This document shows, one piece after another, positions 43,438 to 55,989 of a DNA stretch of 64,000 nucleotides. Source of the stretch: Chelydra serpentina. Its lineage: Eukaryota > Chordata > Testudines > Chelydridae. Position 1 is the stretch's first letter; the number at the start of each line of letters is the position of its first letter. A program made the translations under genes and the position numbers. The stretch spans positions 43,837,001-43,901,000 of the forward strand of contig JBAIAC010000004.1 in NCBI GenBank assembly GCA_037349315.1, read 5' to 3'. The notes beneath the pieces are model-generated. The model was given only the letters and a program-made list of their open reading frames with translations. It did no database searches and was not told where the DNA came from.

Positions 43438-43829
43438 AAATCTCAGCTTACATCAGTGTATGTCAGAACAGAATTAGGTAAATTATCTTCAATTTTTTAA
43501 TCAGGGATGAGGAGGAAATAAAGTCCCAGGTTTTTTTGTCAATACATTGTCAAACAATGCAGGACAGAGTTAAGAGGTTAACAGAAATAAAGGCTAAAAA
43601 CCGTTCAGAACTAAGTATCAACTATATACACTTTGGAAGCATACAAAATAAAGGCCTGAAAATTAGGGTTCTAAGATTGATGTGTTGGGGTCTGAATTTA
43701 TTTTGAAAGGTACTGTAAATATAGCACACAGCTGGGGTAACTGGGCCTGGGTTAAATTAGAAAATAGACTGGAGATTTAAATACTAGTATACAGAGAGCA
43801 CCAAATGTAAATGAAATATAAAATAGGAG

Positions 43830-44050
43830 AGTGGTTGCCATATGGTACAGTGGATGGTACACTGGGCTGAAGTTCAGGAAATTTGGCTTCTGTTCCAGGT
43901 TCTGCCACTAACCCACTGGTTAACATTGGGCAAATTACTTCAGTGGTCTGTGCCTCAGTTTCCCCATCTGTAAAACAGAGGTAATGATCCTTGCCCTCCG
44001 ATCCCAATTGATTTGCGATCCTGAGATGAAAACACTATTGTGGAGCTAAG
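43830..44050 (+). repeat. MIR/CORE-SINE
   Basis: The sequence reads GGTACAGTGGATGGTACACTGGGCTG in the tRNA-like head and later GGCAAATTACTTCAGTGGTCTGTGCCTCAGTTTCCCCATCTGTAAAA, the CORE-SINE body. Orientation is sense. Confidence 0.75.
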
Positions 44051-44760
44051 CATAAGTTCTGTGCCAGTAATGGTGAGGTGTGGTGGTAATTTAAAATAAT
44101 AATTCAACCTTACTGTCCAGTTGGCTTTGCTGAGTAACTGTGCAATCTTGCTGTTTTGTTACTGTTCCTCCTTCCTCACCTTTTATTTTGTCTCCCCTTC
44201 GCATCATGTATCATTTAAACTGTAAGCTGTTTGGGGCACGGACCGTGTCTTTGCTATATGTTCTTAGCACACTTTTGGCACTCAGCGAGTAAACAACAGT
44301 AATATTAAAAAGTGTTTCTACAAGTGGAGCAGTGCAGAATTGCTGTTGTATGCAGCTTGTGTAGCCACCTAAGCAAGGCAGCTTCTCAGCAGCTAATCCT
44401 GGAAAATGAGCCAAGCAGGATTAATTAGACTGAAGCTGGGAAGCATCAAGGATCTAGTAATTACAACATTATTTGATTGAAAATACTCATGAGGATAAGT
44501 ATTACAGGAGGCATGAAAAACAATTGTGAACATATGTTCACCATGCCATGGAATCCTCTGCCACACTAGATGTCACGTCTAAAGAGATGGGGGAGGGGAG
44601 AGGGGCAGGGTTGGGATGACTAGACACTTGACATTTTAAAAAATAGAAATAAAACTAGGAAAGCGTGGGCTGGGGGATGGAGAACGACACAGCTGCCTGT
44701 GGAATTCTGATTGGAAGTTTCTGTATATTCTGGGACAGCTGGGGGAATAGGACAAATGTG

Positions 44761-44843
44761 GGGCCCAATTCTGCAGCTCTTACTCATGTGAGTACTGAGT
44801 CGCACTGAATGATACTGCTCAGATGAGTCCAGGCTGCAAGTAC
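44761..44843. repeat. short palindromic repeat
   Basis: GGGCCCAATTCTGCAGCTCTTACTCATGTGAGTA and a partly inverted partner (GCTCAGATGAGT...CTGCAAG) match a widespread amniote snap-back family. Degraded. Confidence 0.5.
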
Positions 44844-45637
44844 AGGTCCTTAAACTGAAGGAGAAAGATTGCAGCTGGACTCCATCCCACTGCAGTCCCT
44901 GTAGTGCAACAGAGGCCATCTCCAAAAACTGCAGTCTGCTGTCTTCACTGCATTGAGGTTGCAGCCCTAAAAAGTTCCACTACCAGAAAATCTGAGCGCT
45001 GGCCTGAGAGGATTAAAGACTTGCCTGCAAACACAACAGGGAAAAGGAGCTGTATTTCAATGGAAAGACACTGACCTCCAGTGGCCAGATAGGGCAGTTA
45101 TAGGAGTTTAGTCAGAATCAAAATGTAGCTGTTTGTTAGGCCCAGAGTAGAGCAGCAGTGCATGGCAGAGACAAGCGCAGGATCATACACACAACCAACA
45201 GCTCGGGCACTACCAATTTCTTCTTCCATGACACAACACACACCATCTAATTGGAAATATTTGTTCCTACCCAACTTAATATGACTCCAATGTGCTTAAA
45301 AATCTTTAAATGTTCTTGTGAAATAATATCTATATAGCATCTTCCATCCTGAAGGAATTATCTCTGGAAACAAATAGCTCCGAATGCACACAAACAACCC
45401 TATTAAAAGGGGGAGCATTCCCAGCAGCTCCTCCAAGAGGACAAAGAGGGAGAAACTGGGAATTGCCATCTGGAGACAGATTTTAATGGTGTGTGTTTCT
45501 GTCAGTAAGAGGAGAAGAAAGAGCAGGTAGAGATGGCAGAAACTCAGCATGCAGACTCTTGGCCTGAATTCCAGAGATTCAGAAAACCCATAACAACGGA
45601 TAGGAGCAAAAGGTCATCTCTGACTGGCGACAGGTAA

Positions 45638-45770
45638 GGCCCTGTCTACACACAAGTTGTACTGCTTTGACTATACTGGTAACATTCCCCCCACCCCCAT
45701 TGAGAATCGAGCTTGCACATGTGTATGCAATCTGGAAATCATACCCCGGGCTCATAGTGCAGGTAGACAT
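45638..45770. mobile_element. left end of a CTACAC-type MITE
   Basis: Starts GGCCCTGTCTACACACAAGT after TAA and runs to about GTGCAGGTAGACATAGTG. The right terminus is not clear, so this is a fragment. Confidence 0.5.
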
Positions 45771-46516
45771 AGTGTTGGTTTTACTAATTTAAGAGATTCT
45801 TTTCTAACCCTGACCAACGCTCTATTGGGAAACATTTTTAGATGGCCAAGTTCAGCCTGGCAGGAACAGTTTTCAAGGAGAAGGGGCTTCAGGCTGCCTT
45901 GTAGGAGAAGGCCTGGTATGGGAGAGAGGGGCAGAGAGAGGTTCTGGTAGGTCTAAGAGCTTTCCTCTCCTGACCAGGAATAGGTTTTGGTGGAGAGGCA
46001 ACTGGGACCAATCTCCCCAAGCTGGGTAGGAACAACATGCAAAGGCATGGGATCTAGAGCTCTCCCTTCCCCATGAGTAGTGATCTGTCTGTGTGTGATG
46101 GTGGGATGAACCAGAGGGGTGATACTTACATCTGTCCTCCTCCTTCTCCTGCAAGAGTTTCCTCCGGAGCCAGTGGGGATAGTGGGCATGGTTAAATTTC
46201 CCCTCCCAAAGTTCAAGAGGTAATTGTTTGCTGGTGCTGTTTTCTTTCTTCTGCCTTCACCTGCCTCTCCCTACATCAGTGGAATGGAAAGCAAAGCTTT
46301 CTAAGCAGAAAGTGTATAACAAAACCCTCATTAATTACACATACCATTGTAGGCAATGGAAGAGCATTTAAGCAATTTTGGGGCAAGGTTGGAAATTGCC
46401 ATTTTATTTTGCAACCTTCACAGCTTCCTGTTCCCTGGGCCTATAGAAATGTCTTTGATTTAATTCAGATGGTGAATTGTGAAGAAAAAACAAAAGCCAA
46501 AGTTTGTCTCCTTACC

Positions 46517-46690
46517 TAGAATCATAGAGTGCAAGGCCACAAGGGACCACCAGTGTTTTGTCTGACCTCCTGTATATCACAGGCCACCAACCCCTCCCAG
46601 CACCCACACACTAAACCCAACGAGCGAAATGAGATCTAAGTATTACAGCCCCCAGGAGACTAGACTATTGTGTGTCCCTGCTCCCTTACA
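46517..46690 (-). mobile_element. CR1 LINE 3' end fragment (antisense)
   Basis: Begins AGAATCATAGAGTGCAAGGC and GGGACCACCAGTG..TTGTCTGACCTCCTG, the antisense 3' end of CR1, followed by AGGCCACCAACCCCTCCCAGC. Old copy. Confidence 0.75.
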
Positions 46691-48068
46691 ATGAATGCAG
46701 ACAGCTTTAATGACTATTCTTAACATTTGTGTGCTTCTTGTTTGGTATTAAAAAAAAATCTCAGGTCAGCATTCCTTTTTTGAAGGGGTGGGTTTGACCC
46801 TAGCGTTTGTAGGACCTGAATGGTGATACCAAGCCCAGATCGAGCCACACCTTACAGTGTACCTTACACTGTCCCCCAACTGAGGAGAGAAAAGAGACGC
46901 TCAATCTTAGTTTGAGGCATCAGGGCACCTTTGTGCTGAGTGCTGTGTGAACACAGACATTGAATTCGTGTTTTTGCAGTGTAGATATTTAAGACATTCT
47001 TCGTTTCTTTGGAGGAATCAATCCCACATTTTACATAGCAAATATGCTGTCAGGTCCAGAGATGTTTTATTTAAGGCATAAAGATTCTTTATTTAGCTTA
47101 GTTCCATATAGATTTCATTACGTGTGTTATTGCCTATTTAAAATGGAACTTGCCAGTAGGTCAGCCTGTCTTCATAACAATAGAACAACACTTCAATGAG
47201 AACTAATCCATAGCTGGAATATATATATAACCTTTAATTTAAGTAGATATGAAGCCAGCTCTCAGAGAGAATGGAAATCAATAGTGGCTTCTGTGGCATT
47301 CTCTGGATGGAATATTAAGTCCAGAGCGCCATAATAACTAAAGTTTATGGAGAGATTATAAACCAATAGTGCTAATAATATAAAAAGGATACATTTTCCT
47401 CACCTAGTAAATTTGAGATGAATGCAGATTATCAGACAGCTTTTGGAGAGATTTTTTTATTCACAGCAATGACATCCTAGAGTGGGCATCGTTATTTCTT
47501 TCTATTGAGGCAGTGCTTAGGAGTCCAGTCATGGCCCAGAGCCCCTTTATGCTGGGTATTGTACAAACACAGAACTAAACGTCCTCTTGTCGACACAGTT
47601 AAGCTGGCATAAAAGTGCTTTTCCTAGCACAGACCTGGCCGTAGGGTAATTACAGCATCATTCTATTACTGTGTATTGGAAGCAGATTGACATATCTTGA
47701 TGGTGTGGCTGTTCTTTTTGCAGTTGATGTTAGCTAGCCATATAATAAGCTGCTTCAACTGTTGCTGTTTTTTAGGCTCCTGGGTTCAATAGTTTGCTTT
47801 GATACCTAGTAGGGGGGGGGGGGAATGCCACTGCAATACAACATTTCCATCATCATAAGCACCTTTTTACAAGAACTTGTCACAACATGAACTAAAATTA
47901 AAACTGAGTGAACACCCATGGTTGCTGCATAAAATTTATGCAGTGAGGTTTATTGTGATTCACACTAGACGAGGTTGTGTTTTTAGAACATTGAGACTCT
48001 GTTACTGAACAAGTGTACATTTTGCAAGTCAAAACTTTGTTGTCACTTTGAGATTCCACCTCAATCCT

Positions 48069-48917
48069 TGAATACATTTATGGATCCCAGATTGGGCTGT
48101 GTCTGAGCAATGCAGCCTTTACTGCTTGCTCTAACCTGGGGCTGGTCTGCTCCCCAGTGTGAAGTGGAGCAGTGTCTAAGACGCTCTGCTTTATATCAGC
48201 TGCTGAAAGCCCCGCGAAGGCTGTTCCAGAGGTAGAGATCACAGACATGCACTGGTCATTCCCCAGTTTTTTGCAGCTACTCCTCCTACTTGACGTCGAC
48301 ACCCCTGTCCGCAGTCTGCACACTGTCAGTCCTTCTCCACTGTTGGCCTGCAGCCGCTCTCACAGCATCAGAAACTGCAGAGTCCTCTTCGTGTCTCAGC
48401 CCTCTGGCCGTGTCACTATCTCTGTTCCCCGTTCCGGGGGAGTTTCGTTACTAATTCAGCCACTTCCTCAGTGGCAACTGCAGTCAATTGTGCTGCTACT
48501 TCCTCAGTGGCAAGTGGAAGGGAGACCCGGGCCCACTCACTACTCTGGGTTCCAGTCCAGGGACTCTCCGAACCTCAGTCGCTTACTGGATTCCTTTGCT
48601 TCTACTATCGCTGCATTTCCCTGGGTCACTTCCCACAACACCCTCCTCAGTCTCAGCAGCCCTCCTGGAGTTCCCTCTCTTCTCCCTGGGTTCCTGCCTG
48701 CACTGAGCTGTCCATGGTGCTACAAGGTTGCAGCCTACTCCACAATCTTCCCTCTCAAGCTCCAGGCAGCTACTGACCCTGCTCTGCCCCGAGGCTCTTT
48801 TTATATGGGCCTGCTGGGGCCCAATTGGCCGCTCCTCACAGCCCCTCTCCTATTGGCTGCTTTTTGCATAGCCTCCCTAGGGCTCTATTAACCCCATCGC
48901 AGGGAGCCACTGTTACA
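48069..48917. mobile_element. solo LTR, 5-bp TSD
   Basis: The element starts TGAATACATTT, ends CCACTGTTACA and is flanked by ATCCT (48064-48068, 48918-48922). It is 849 bp, C/T-rich, with a TTTTTATATGGGCC stretch near the right end. The long + frame at 48172-48891 is compositional and has no domain. Confidence 0.7.
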
Positions 48918-48922
48918 ATCCT

Positions 48923-50424
48923 ACACAGCTGAAGGATTCTCCTTGGCAGCAGGTGAAGGGGAGGGGGGTGTAGATCCTCTACTAGTCAGGTCCACTAGGT
49001 TTATGGTCATTTTGCACCAGTTGTTCAAATTTCAAAATGTTGATTGAAAAAAGGTGAGATTTAACAACAATATTTTTCCTTTTTTTTGCCACCTCTGCTA
49101 AATATATTTCATTTAGAAAGAAGGCAGACAGAGCAGCCAAAACCAACTAAAATTGAAGGTTTTGCCATTCTCTAGCATGAAAACTGAACATTCTCTATAT
49201 GGGGAATTGAAAAAAAACATTTTAAAGCATAAATACCAAAACTGACAGAGTCAAATCTGAAAATGGTGAATTTGAAAACTATGATGATGTGTGGCTGTGC
49301 CAAGGAAAACCTCACTATAGGGGCACGATAGGGCTCAGAGCTATAGTCTTCTAAATGGAACATTATTTGTGTGGCTTGTTGCATATGTCAGATTTTTTAA
49401 ATGTATGTACAAGGATACAGGAGAATATTGATATGCTTTCAGTGAGTTTCCAAATAGCTGCAGCAAGGAGCAGATTTGTGTTGTTTACTATCCCTTTAAA
49501 ATATTTGATAGAAAAACAAGTCCCTGGCTATGGACCAACTCAGCATAGTGAATGGCAGCAGCCATTACATTGCTGGATTGATTTAGCAAAAAATGTGGTC
49601 TGAAAACACTGTAGATTTTATTGCTCTAATAGGCTTCAATTAGAGCGTAGAATGAAGTAGTCTCTTTATTGTTAGCAGTGGGGCCTTTAGTACTATCATA
49701 TTAGTCAGGCTGGAGGAATCCATGTGTTAGGTGCTGTACAAATATATACAAAGATACCATCCCTGCTCCAAAATTATTAGTCTAAGACGAGACACAATGG
49801 GTGAGGGTAACAATCAATAGACGGACAAGGATAACTGATACAAACATAGTTGCATAGATTGTGTGTTCAGCTTGATCCTTCTGAGTTATTTAACTTTTTT
49901 TTTTATTTCAAGGTATAAATAAACAAGTAGCATAAACATCAGCAGCCCCTGCTGGCCATTTCTTTACTCATTATCAGCTGGTAATTTCCTGTAGGCCTGG
50001 ATAGAAATTGCTCTGGAGGAGGGATTTGAAGGAGGTTTTTTGAAGAGTGTGTTCCATCTGTAAAGAAGAACGAGTGAAGGCACTTGTGGGAGAAGTGGCC
50101 AAACAGTCTGCCAAGGCTGGCAGTAAAGCAGCATCTCCTCCCAAGGAAAAAGGAATCTCCAAAGGCGACTCATTGATGAATGAGATCAGGGAACTAAAGG
50201 CCAGTACTGATCACATCACAGGTGTGAAAGCCAAAATTAACATACTAAAGCAAGCTGACCAGGCTCATGACATAACTGACAATGATATAAGCAGACAAGT
50301 AACCCCAGAGAAGAGGATGTGCTAGCTGCTGGCAGAGGCAGTACTTGTGACCAATAGCAAAGCCATCGTATGACTGGTTGACAGTTCCATTGGAATCTGA
50401 CCTACAATACTGTCAAAAGTGGCC
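48923..50424. other. intergenic, mostly unassigned
   Basis: A dispersed short repeat (GTGCTGTACAAATATATACAAAGATACCATCCCTGC type) lies near 49730-49800. A + frame at 50047-50325 is Lys/Ala-rich and lies just upstream of the Ty3/gypsy pol relic. It could be gag-related, but I see no motif. Confidence 0.4.
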
Positions 50425-50436
50425 TCTGAAAAAGAA

Positions 50437-50575
50437 TGACAAAGTGGGTGAGGTAATATTTTTTATTGGGCCAACTTCTGTATTGTATCAGAGGTTGGTC
50501 CAATAAAAGATATTACCTCACCCTCTTTATCTCTCTAATATCCTGGGACCAACATGACTACAACAACACTGCATA
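50437..50575. mobile_element. snap-back retroposon copy, 12-bp TSD
   Basis: Arms GGTGAGGTAATATTTTTTATTGG and the inverted CCAATAAAAGATATTACCTCACC are separated by only about 30 bp. The tail is TCTCTAATATCCTGGGACCAACATGACTACAACAACACTGC. A 12-bp duplication TCTGAAAAAGAA lies at 50425-50436 and 50576-50587. It sits within or next to the Ty3/gypsy relic. Confidence 0.85.
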
Positions 50576-50689
50576 TCTGAAAAAGAAGAAAGCCAAAGGG
50601 CAAGGGAAAAGATCTGGACAGCTACTCTTCAAGCAGCCAGTTACCTGGATTTAGCAACATCAAAAAGTTTTAAGCCAACTGATTAACAC

Positions 50690-52330
50690 CAACAATAGCC
50701 TATCTCTGTTTTCTCTTACCCATTATCCTTCATGTAGATGCTTCCAGTAAGGCATTAAGTGAAGTCATATACCCACGTCACAAAGGTAAATTGAGAGTCA
50801 TCAGTTATGGGTCTAGAATACTAACTAGAGCTGAGAAAAAAGTATCACCTTCATTCAGGAAAGCTGGATTTTATAGCTGTGAAATGGGCTGTAACTGATG
50901 AATTTCACTACTATCTCTACTACACACAATCCTTCATGGTTTACAATGATAACGAACAGTTAACCTATGTTTTCACCTCTGCCAGGCTGAAAGCCATATC
51001 ATACCAATAGGCTGCAGAGTTTAACTTGAAAGTTAGATATTGTCCAGGGAAATGTAATGTGAAGGCAGATACTTTATCCAGAATGCTCCTTGATATGGAA
51101 AAATATATAACAGTGCACAGAAAAGACGAGCAAAAATGTTGTTAATGCTATCTTACAGTCCTTGGCTGTACAAAGAGATAGCAAGGTATCTTGGTTAGCA
51201 GCTATTACTACCAACTCCTTGGCATTAGAAGACTTCTCCATGGGTATCAAATCCACCATAAAGCCTGTCCCCCAGGAAGGCATTTTGGCAGCTCAGAAGG
51301 AAGATCCAGCTATTGCTGAAGAGCTCTGCCCTGCCCTGACATGAAGAGGTGGGACATTTAGGAGCAACATCAAAAAGCTAGCTCTCGACCTTCTGAAGAT
51401 TGTCGTATGTGGCTCAGACAGTCAGTAAGTTGATCACCCCTGCTAGAGACAGAAATAAAGGAGGCTATGAACATCTTAGTCATAGTGGATCACTTCACTA
51501 GATTTATCCAAGCCTGCCCTAAAGTCAGGCAAGATCTTAAATTACTCTGTTTTAAAATTTGGTTTCCCTGAAAGGACCCATCATGATCAAGGGGCAGAGT
51601 TTGAAAATAATTTATTCAGAAAGTGACAGAACTACGGTAAACTGAAACATCTTGCACAACCCCATACCAGCCACAAGGCAAAGGGCAAGGAAAAGGTTGA
51701 ACCAAACTCTGCTGGGCTCTGTTGAGAACGTTGCCAGAAGAACAAAAGTCGAACTGGAAGGATTCTCAATATGGTAATCTATGCCTATAATTGTACACAA
51801 AATAAGGCTACACTGTTCTCACCCTTCTATCTGTTATATGGAAGATTACTTCGTTTGCCCATTGACATCACATTTGTCTACTTATAAACTCTGAATCTGC
51901 ACCCAGGGACCTTAAAGATTACATTGAGAAATGGAAGCAGGCATCAAAATGTTCTAAAAAATCTGCTGCTTGTGAAAAGAATAATTGTGATCAGAATGTC
52001 CATGGTGCTGCTCTCTTGCCAGGTGACAGAGTAAGACACAGAGAACAAGGTGAACTAGCGCAATAAGATATCAAAATGAGAAAAGGAATTTGGACTCTAG
52101 TGATTCTAATGAGAGTGAAGATGCAGTACATTATGTGATGATACCAGATACTGCCCATGGCACAGACTTTGAATCCAAAGGCAGAAACATTTCATCTATG
52201 TCTGGAAAATTACGAGGATGTTGACCCTGTATACTTGGAAACGGCTGATCAGACTGATGTGGCATGCACACCAGACATAGAAAAACATGAATGCCAAAAT
52301 GAGGCCGTGGAACCTGAAACCAGTAATGCA
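50690..52330 (+). pseudogene. Ty3/gypsy pol relic: RNase H and integrase
   Basis: Broken frames show RNase H (PFILHVDASSKALSEVIYP, RVISYGSRILTRAEKK, DFIAVKWAVTDEFHYYLYY, VYNDNEQLTYVF) with PGKCNVKADTLSRM (about 50715-51085). An integrase follows: a GHLGATSK-like segment (about 51350), VDHFTRFIQACPK-like sequence (about 51484), GFPERTHHDQGAEFENNLF (about 51570) and [29 protein letters not shown] (about 51780-51868). Stops and shifts occur throughout. RT is not recognisable upstream. The order RNase H before integrase fits Ty3/gypsy. Confidence 0.85.
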
Positions 52331-53004
52331 TAACAGGACAGATGACCAAAACAATCCACTGACATGCAAAGTTGTCTGACTACAGAGAGAAAAGCCCGAC
52401 AGACACTGATATGAACAAGTAGGGACACCTACTTCTCAGTATCTAAATCCAAATATTGGACTGGTGAATGCACCATGGGGGTACCTTATATTTGTCACAT
52501 GCCATACCAAGCACCTATTCCTGTATCTTCTCCTGCATTCTGTCCAAGACTGATGTAATATTGGCAAGTGATATTGACTTATGGTATGGATATTGCTCTA
52601 AATTTAGTGTTTTATAGTTCTGGATGATTTGTAATTATGTTAATGTTGTATGTTTTCTAAATAGCTTGCCATATGTCAAGTGACTTGGAGTTACGTGGTT
52701 ATCCACTGATCACACACAAGATATGAATAACTTTGGGGATCTGAGGTGTTCAGAACTGATTATTCAGTTGCATAATGGAATTAAAATCACTGCAGAAACT
52801 TCTTGCTTAATGTGAAATAAAGGGAAGAGAGAGGCAGAAACTTTCCCCATCAGTGCCAGAGCTTGTGACAGAGGGGAAACCCAAAGACTCAACTAAGAAT
52901 GACAGCTGTGAGTTTGTGGAATTCATGGTCTGCTGTTAATAAGTCAAATGAATGGACTGTGTGTTCTATTTTGTTAATGGAAATGTTGGGATGACATTAC
53001 ATTT

Positions 53005-53207
53005 AGGAGGGGGGAGTGTAGCACTCATAAGGGAATGTCAGGGTTAGTTACCTGTGACCTGTTCCTTTACGGATTGAAGGTCTGCTGAGGTGGGTCAAAG
53101 GGGACAGCTCTGGTTGCAGCGGTGGAGTTATATGTGCTCTAAAAGGACTGAGCAGCAATGGAGCTTGTGCAAGCTGTATTTGATCTGGGGGTAGGGACGA
53201 TACTATG
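53005..53207 (+). mobile_element. polypurine tract and start of gypsy 3' LTR
   Basis: AGGAGGGGGGAG (53005-53016) is directly followed by TGTAGCACTCATAAGG, the expected polypurine tract and LTR start downstream of pol. The LTR is interrupted at 53208 by another LTR and may continue after 54222. Its end is not fixed. No 5' LTR is found. Confidence 0.65.
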
Positions 53208-54222
53208 TGTGACGCATGGCCAGAAAGGGTTAAACATCCTGCAAAATAAATAACCCTCAAAAGACATGGGGGGAGGTAACAGTTGTTTTTGTGTATTTAC
53301 ATATGTCTGAGTAGGGTTGACAATGTAATAGTCCCTGTCTATGCTGTATTCTGATAATTCAGAGATCAAAAGAACATTCTAGCATTTAAATGAATTGTAA
53401 ACACAGGATATCTCTCTTTGAAATGTATAGCAAATAATCTGTGAATGGTGGAGGAACAAGCAAATTGCCTTATGTTAATTCTACTGCTAAGTACGGATGA
53501 TGGACCTCCTTCAAAGTCATCCTAATTACCTTTTGTTCCCCGAGGAACTCCAACTTGTCAAAAAGGACATGAAATTGTATAAAAAATCCTTGGGTCCTGA
53601 TCCTCTTCATCTTAGATCTGCTTAAGGTTTCATGCAGGGGAAGCCTAAGCCAGGATTGAGATCCCAGTTCTAACTGGATCACCCTAAAATATAAACATTG
53701 GACTATACCTATGGACTATTTCTGAAATAACTCTTTGCAACTACAAAGCTCACCATCTCTGCTATGAATCTGAATCTTAAGAATTGAGCCATGTCTGTAT
53801 TGATCTTTTAACCATACTCTCTCTCTCTTTTGTTTTTAAAATAAATTTTAGTTTAGTTCATAAGAATTGGCTGTAGCGTGTATTTGGGTAAGATCTGAAA
53901 CATTCATTAACCTGGGAGGTAATGTGTCCAATCCTTTGGGATTGGTAGAACCTTTTATTTTATATGATGAAATAAGATTTACAGAAATCTTCATATTTGA
54001 CTTAAGTACCTGGATGGAGGCCTGAGGCTGGATCACTTCAAGGGAACTGTGGTGTTTGGGCTTCTGAGTAACCAGTAAGGTAATAAAGAAGCTGTTTTAT
54101 GCTGGCTTGGTAAATTTAAGTATTGGAATATCCACCAGGTTTATGGGGATTGTCTGCCCCGTTCTTTGCAGTTCACCCTAATTGAGTGACCACAGCTGCC
54201 CCCCAATGGGACCCCGGTCACA
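53208..54222. mobile_element. solo LTR nested in the gypsy LTR
   Basis: A 1.0-kb element starts TGTGACGCATGGCC and ends ACCCCGGTCACA. It holds a TTGTATAAAAAATCC TATA-like segment and an AATAAA-like AAAATAAATTTTAG, in that order, on the + strand. It strongly resembles an LTR I recall from turtle sequences. The flanking bases do not give a clear duplication. Confidence 0.75.
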
Positions 54223-54264
54223 CTGTTTAATGAAGCTCCAGTTTTAAAACTGTCCCTGGTCTGG

Positions 54265-54600
54265 GAGTGTAATACAGGAATTTGAACATGGGTTTCTGCC
54301 TCTCACCTGAGTGCACTAACCACTGGCCTATAAAATATATTCTCATGCTTATGCTGGCCCAATGCATATTTAATTATTTATACAAAGTGGAACAGCTTCA
54401 ACAGGAGAGACTGAGAAAGACACACATCAGTATATCCCATAGTCCAGTGGTTAGGGCATTTGCCTGAAAAGTGGGAAATCCTTGAGCAAATCCCTCCCCC
54501 TCATTAGGCGGGGGGTGGGGTGGAATTGAACTGGGGTCTCTCACATCCTTGGTGAGTGCTCTAACCACTGGGTTACAGGTTATAGGGGAGGGTACCATTG
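54265..54600. repeat. cluster of tRNA-derived SINE heads
   Basis: Three tRNA-like segments lie close together. Minus 54278-54335 has an A-box-like CAGTGGTTAGTGCACTCA and B-box GTTCAAATTCC. Plus 54443-54500 has AGTGGTTAGGGCATTTGCC. Minus 54520-54575 has CAGTGGTTAGAGCACTCACC and GTTCAATTCC. None keeps a full cloverleaf, so they are SINE parts, not tRNA genes. Confidence 0.65.
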
Positions 54601-54745
54601 CCTTGTGCTGGTCTGTGTGGAGTTAGCCATGTTGAGAGCCCCTACTAGGTTGGGCCTTGCAGGTAAAATAGGCTGGGCAATGCTATGTGCACCCACTTTG
54701 AGGATCACACTGGGGCTTAAGCATGTAATAGGTGCTCAAACACTT

Positions 54746-55493
54746 ATTTGAGGTGGTGGGCAATAATTTTCGCAGGGGGGGCCACTCCATGAATTTTGGT
54801 AAGTCATCACGGGCTGCACATTTCGACTATATATTAATGGAGCGGGTGTGGGGTCTGGACGGAGTTTGGTGCAGGAGGGGGCTCCGGGTTGAGGCAGGGG
54901 ATTGGGGTGCAGGGCCTGGGAGGTAGTTTGAGTGCAGGAGGGTTCTGACCTGGGGCAGGTGGTTGGGGTGCGGGTGGGGGTGTGAGGTGCAGGCTCTGGC
55001 TGGGAGGCGCTTACCACAGGCAGCCCCCAGCTGGCAGCGCAGAAGGGCTCAGACAGGCTGCCTGCATGCCATGGCCCCACGCTGCTCCCGGAAGCGGCTG
55101 CGGCTGGCTGCTGCTGGTACGTCTCTGTGCACCCCTGGAGGGGGCAGTGGGTCTCTATGCACTGCCTGCACCCGCAAACACCGCCCCTGCAGCTCCCATT
55201 GGCTGCTTTCTGGCCAATGGGAGATGTGAGGATGGTGCTGGGTGCGGGGGCAGCACATGGAGACGCTTCCCCGCCCTCCAGGGGCACGCAGAGACATGCT
55301 ATCAGCAGCCGGCCGCTTCTGGGAGCGGCATGGGACCATGACAAGCAGGCAGCCTGCCTGAGTGCCCCACTGTACCATGGGACTTTTAGCGGCCCAGAGA
55401 TTGCAAGGGGGCAGCCAAAGAGCCTGGCGGGCTGGACAGAAATGTTAGATGAGCTGGATCCAGCCTGTGGCCTGTATTTTGTCCACCCCTGAC
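54746..55493. mobile_element. hAT-like non-autonomous element, GC-rich
   Basis: The right end TTTTGTCCACCCCTG and the left GAGGTGGTGGGCAATAATTTT are imperfect inverted repeats of the CAGGGGTGGGCAAA type. The GC-rich middle yields long open frames on both strands (for example 54736-55344 minus), which are artefacts. The flanks share only ACTTA, so the duplication is eroded. Confidence 0.6.
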
Positions 55494-55981
55494 TTAGAGT
55501 GACACATTGTGCAGCTGCCCAGAGGAAGAAACCTATGTGTTTAGGGGACTTCTACAGAAAAAATGTGGGTGTCAAGGGACATTAGGTGCCTCCAGAGTTT
55601 AGCAGCTGAGCAAGCGTTATGAGGATCTCGGTGGTACCTAAATTTTGGATTTAGGAACCTACAGTGGGAATTAAAGATTCCCATCGTTACTATGTCACGG
55701 TGAGAGAATGCTCAGCTGCATGAGTGTATATCAGCTATTCACGATGCCCCTTCTATATTTTTATACTTTCTATAAACACACCTACTCCAGCGACACGCTG
55801 AAATGCTCAGCTGCTAAAGTGGCTTGAGTGAACATCCCTCCTCCTGCCTGACAGTGAGAGAAATGTTCTACTTCATTCAGCCATGGAGTTGAATCCCTTC
55901 AGGAGGCATAGCTTTCAGCGGAGCCATTTCAGCATGAGTCAGCACATCAGCAGGCCAGGCAGGGAGGTAAGATGGGGATAG
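55494..55981. other. intergenic, unassigned
   Basis: No gene or repeat family recognised between two hAT-type elements. Confidence 0.4.
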
Positions 55982-55989
55982 GGACCAAG

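Larger units (their letters stand above)
43438..48063. other. intergenic with scattered old repeats
   Basis: No host gene recognised. It contains a MIR-like SINE (43830-44050), a short palindromic repeat (44761-44843), the left end of a CTACAC-type MITE (45638 on, GGCCCTGTCTACACAC after TAA) and a CR1 fragment (46517-46690). A G-run lies near 47812-47824. The rest is unassigned AT-rich sequence. Confidence 0.5.

Noticed and set aside
48172..48891. + frame of 239 codons
   Set aside because: Lies wholly within a solo LTR bounded by ATCCT duplications; Ser/Leu/Pro-rich compositional frame without domain.
54278..54575. Possible tRNA genes
   Set aside because: A- and B-box-like motifs are present but no cloverleaf or acceptor stem can be drawn, so these are SINE heads.
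54736..55344. Minus frame of 202 codons and opposing + frames
   Set aside because: GC-rich body of a hAT-like element; no domain and frames on both strands.
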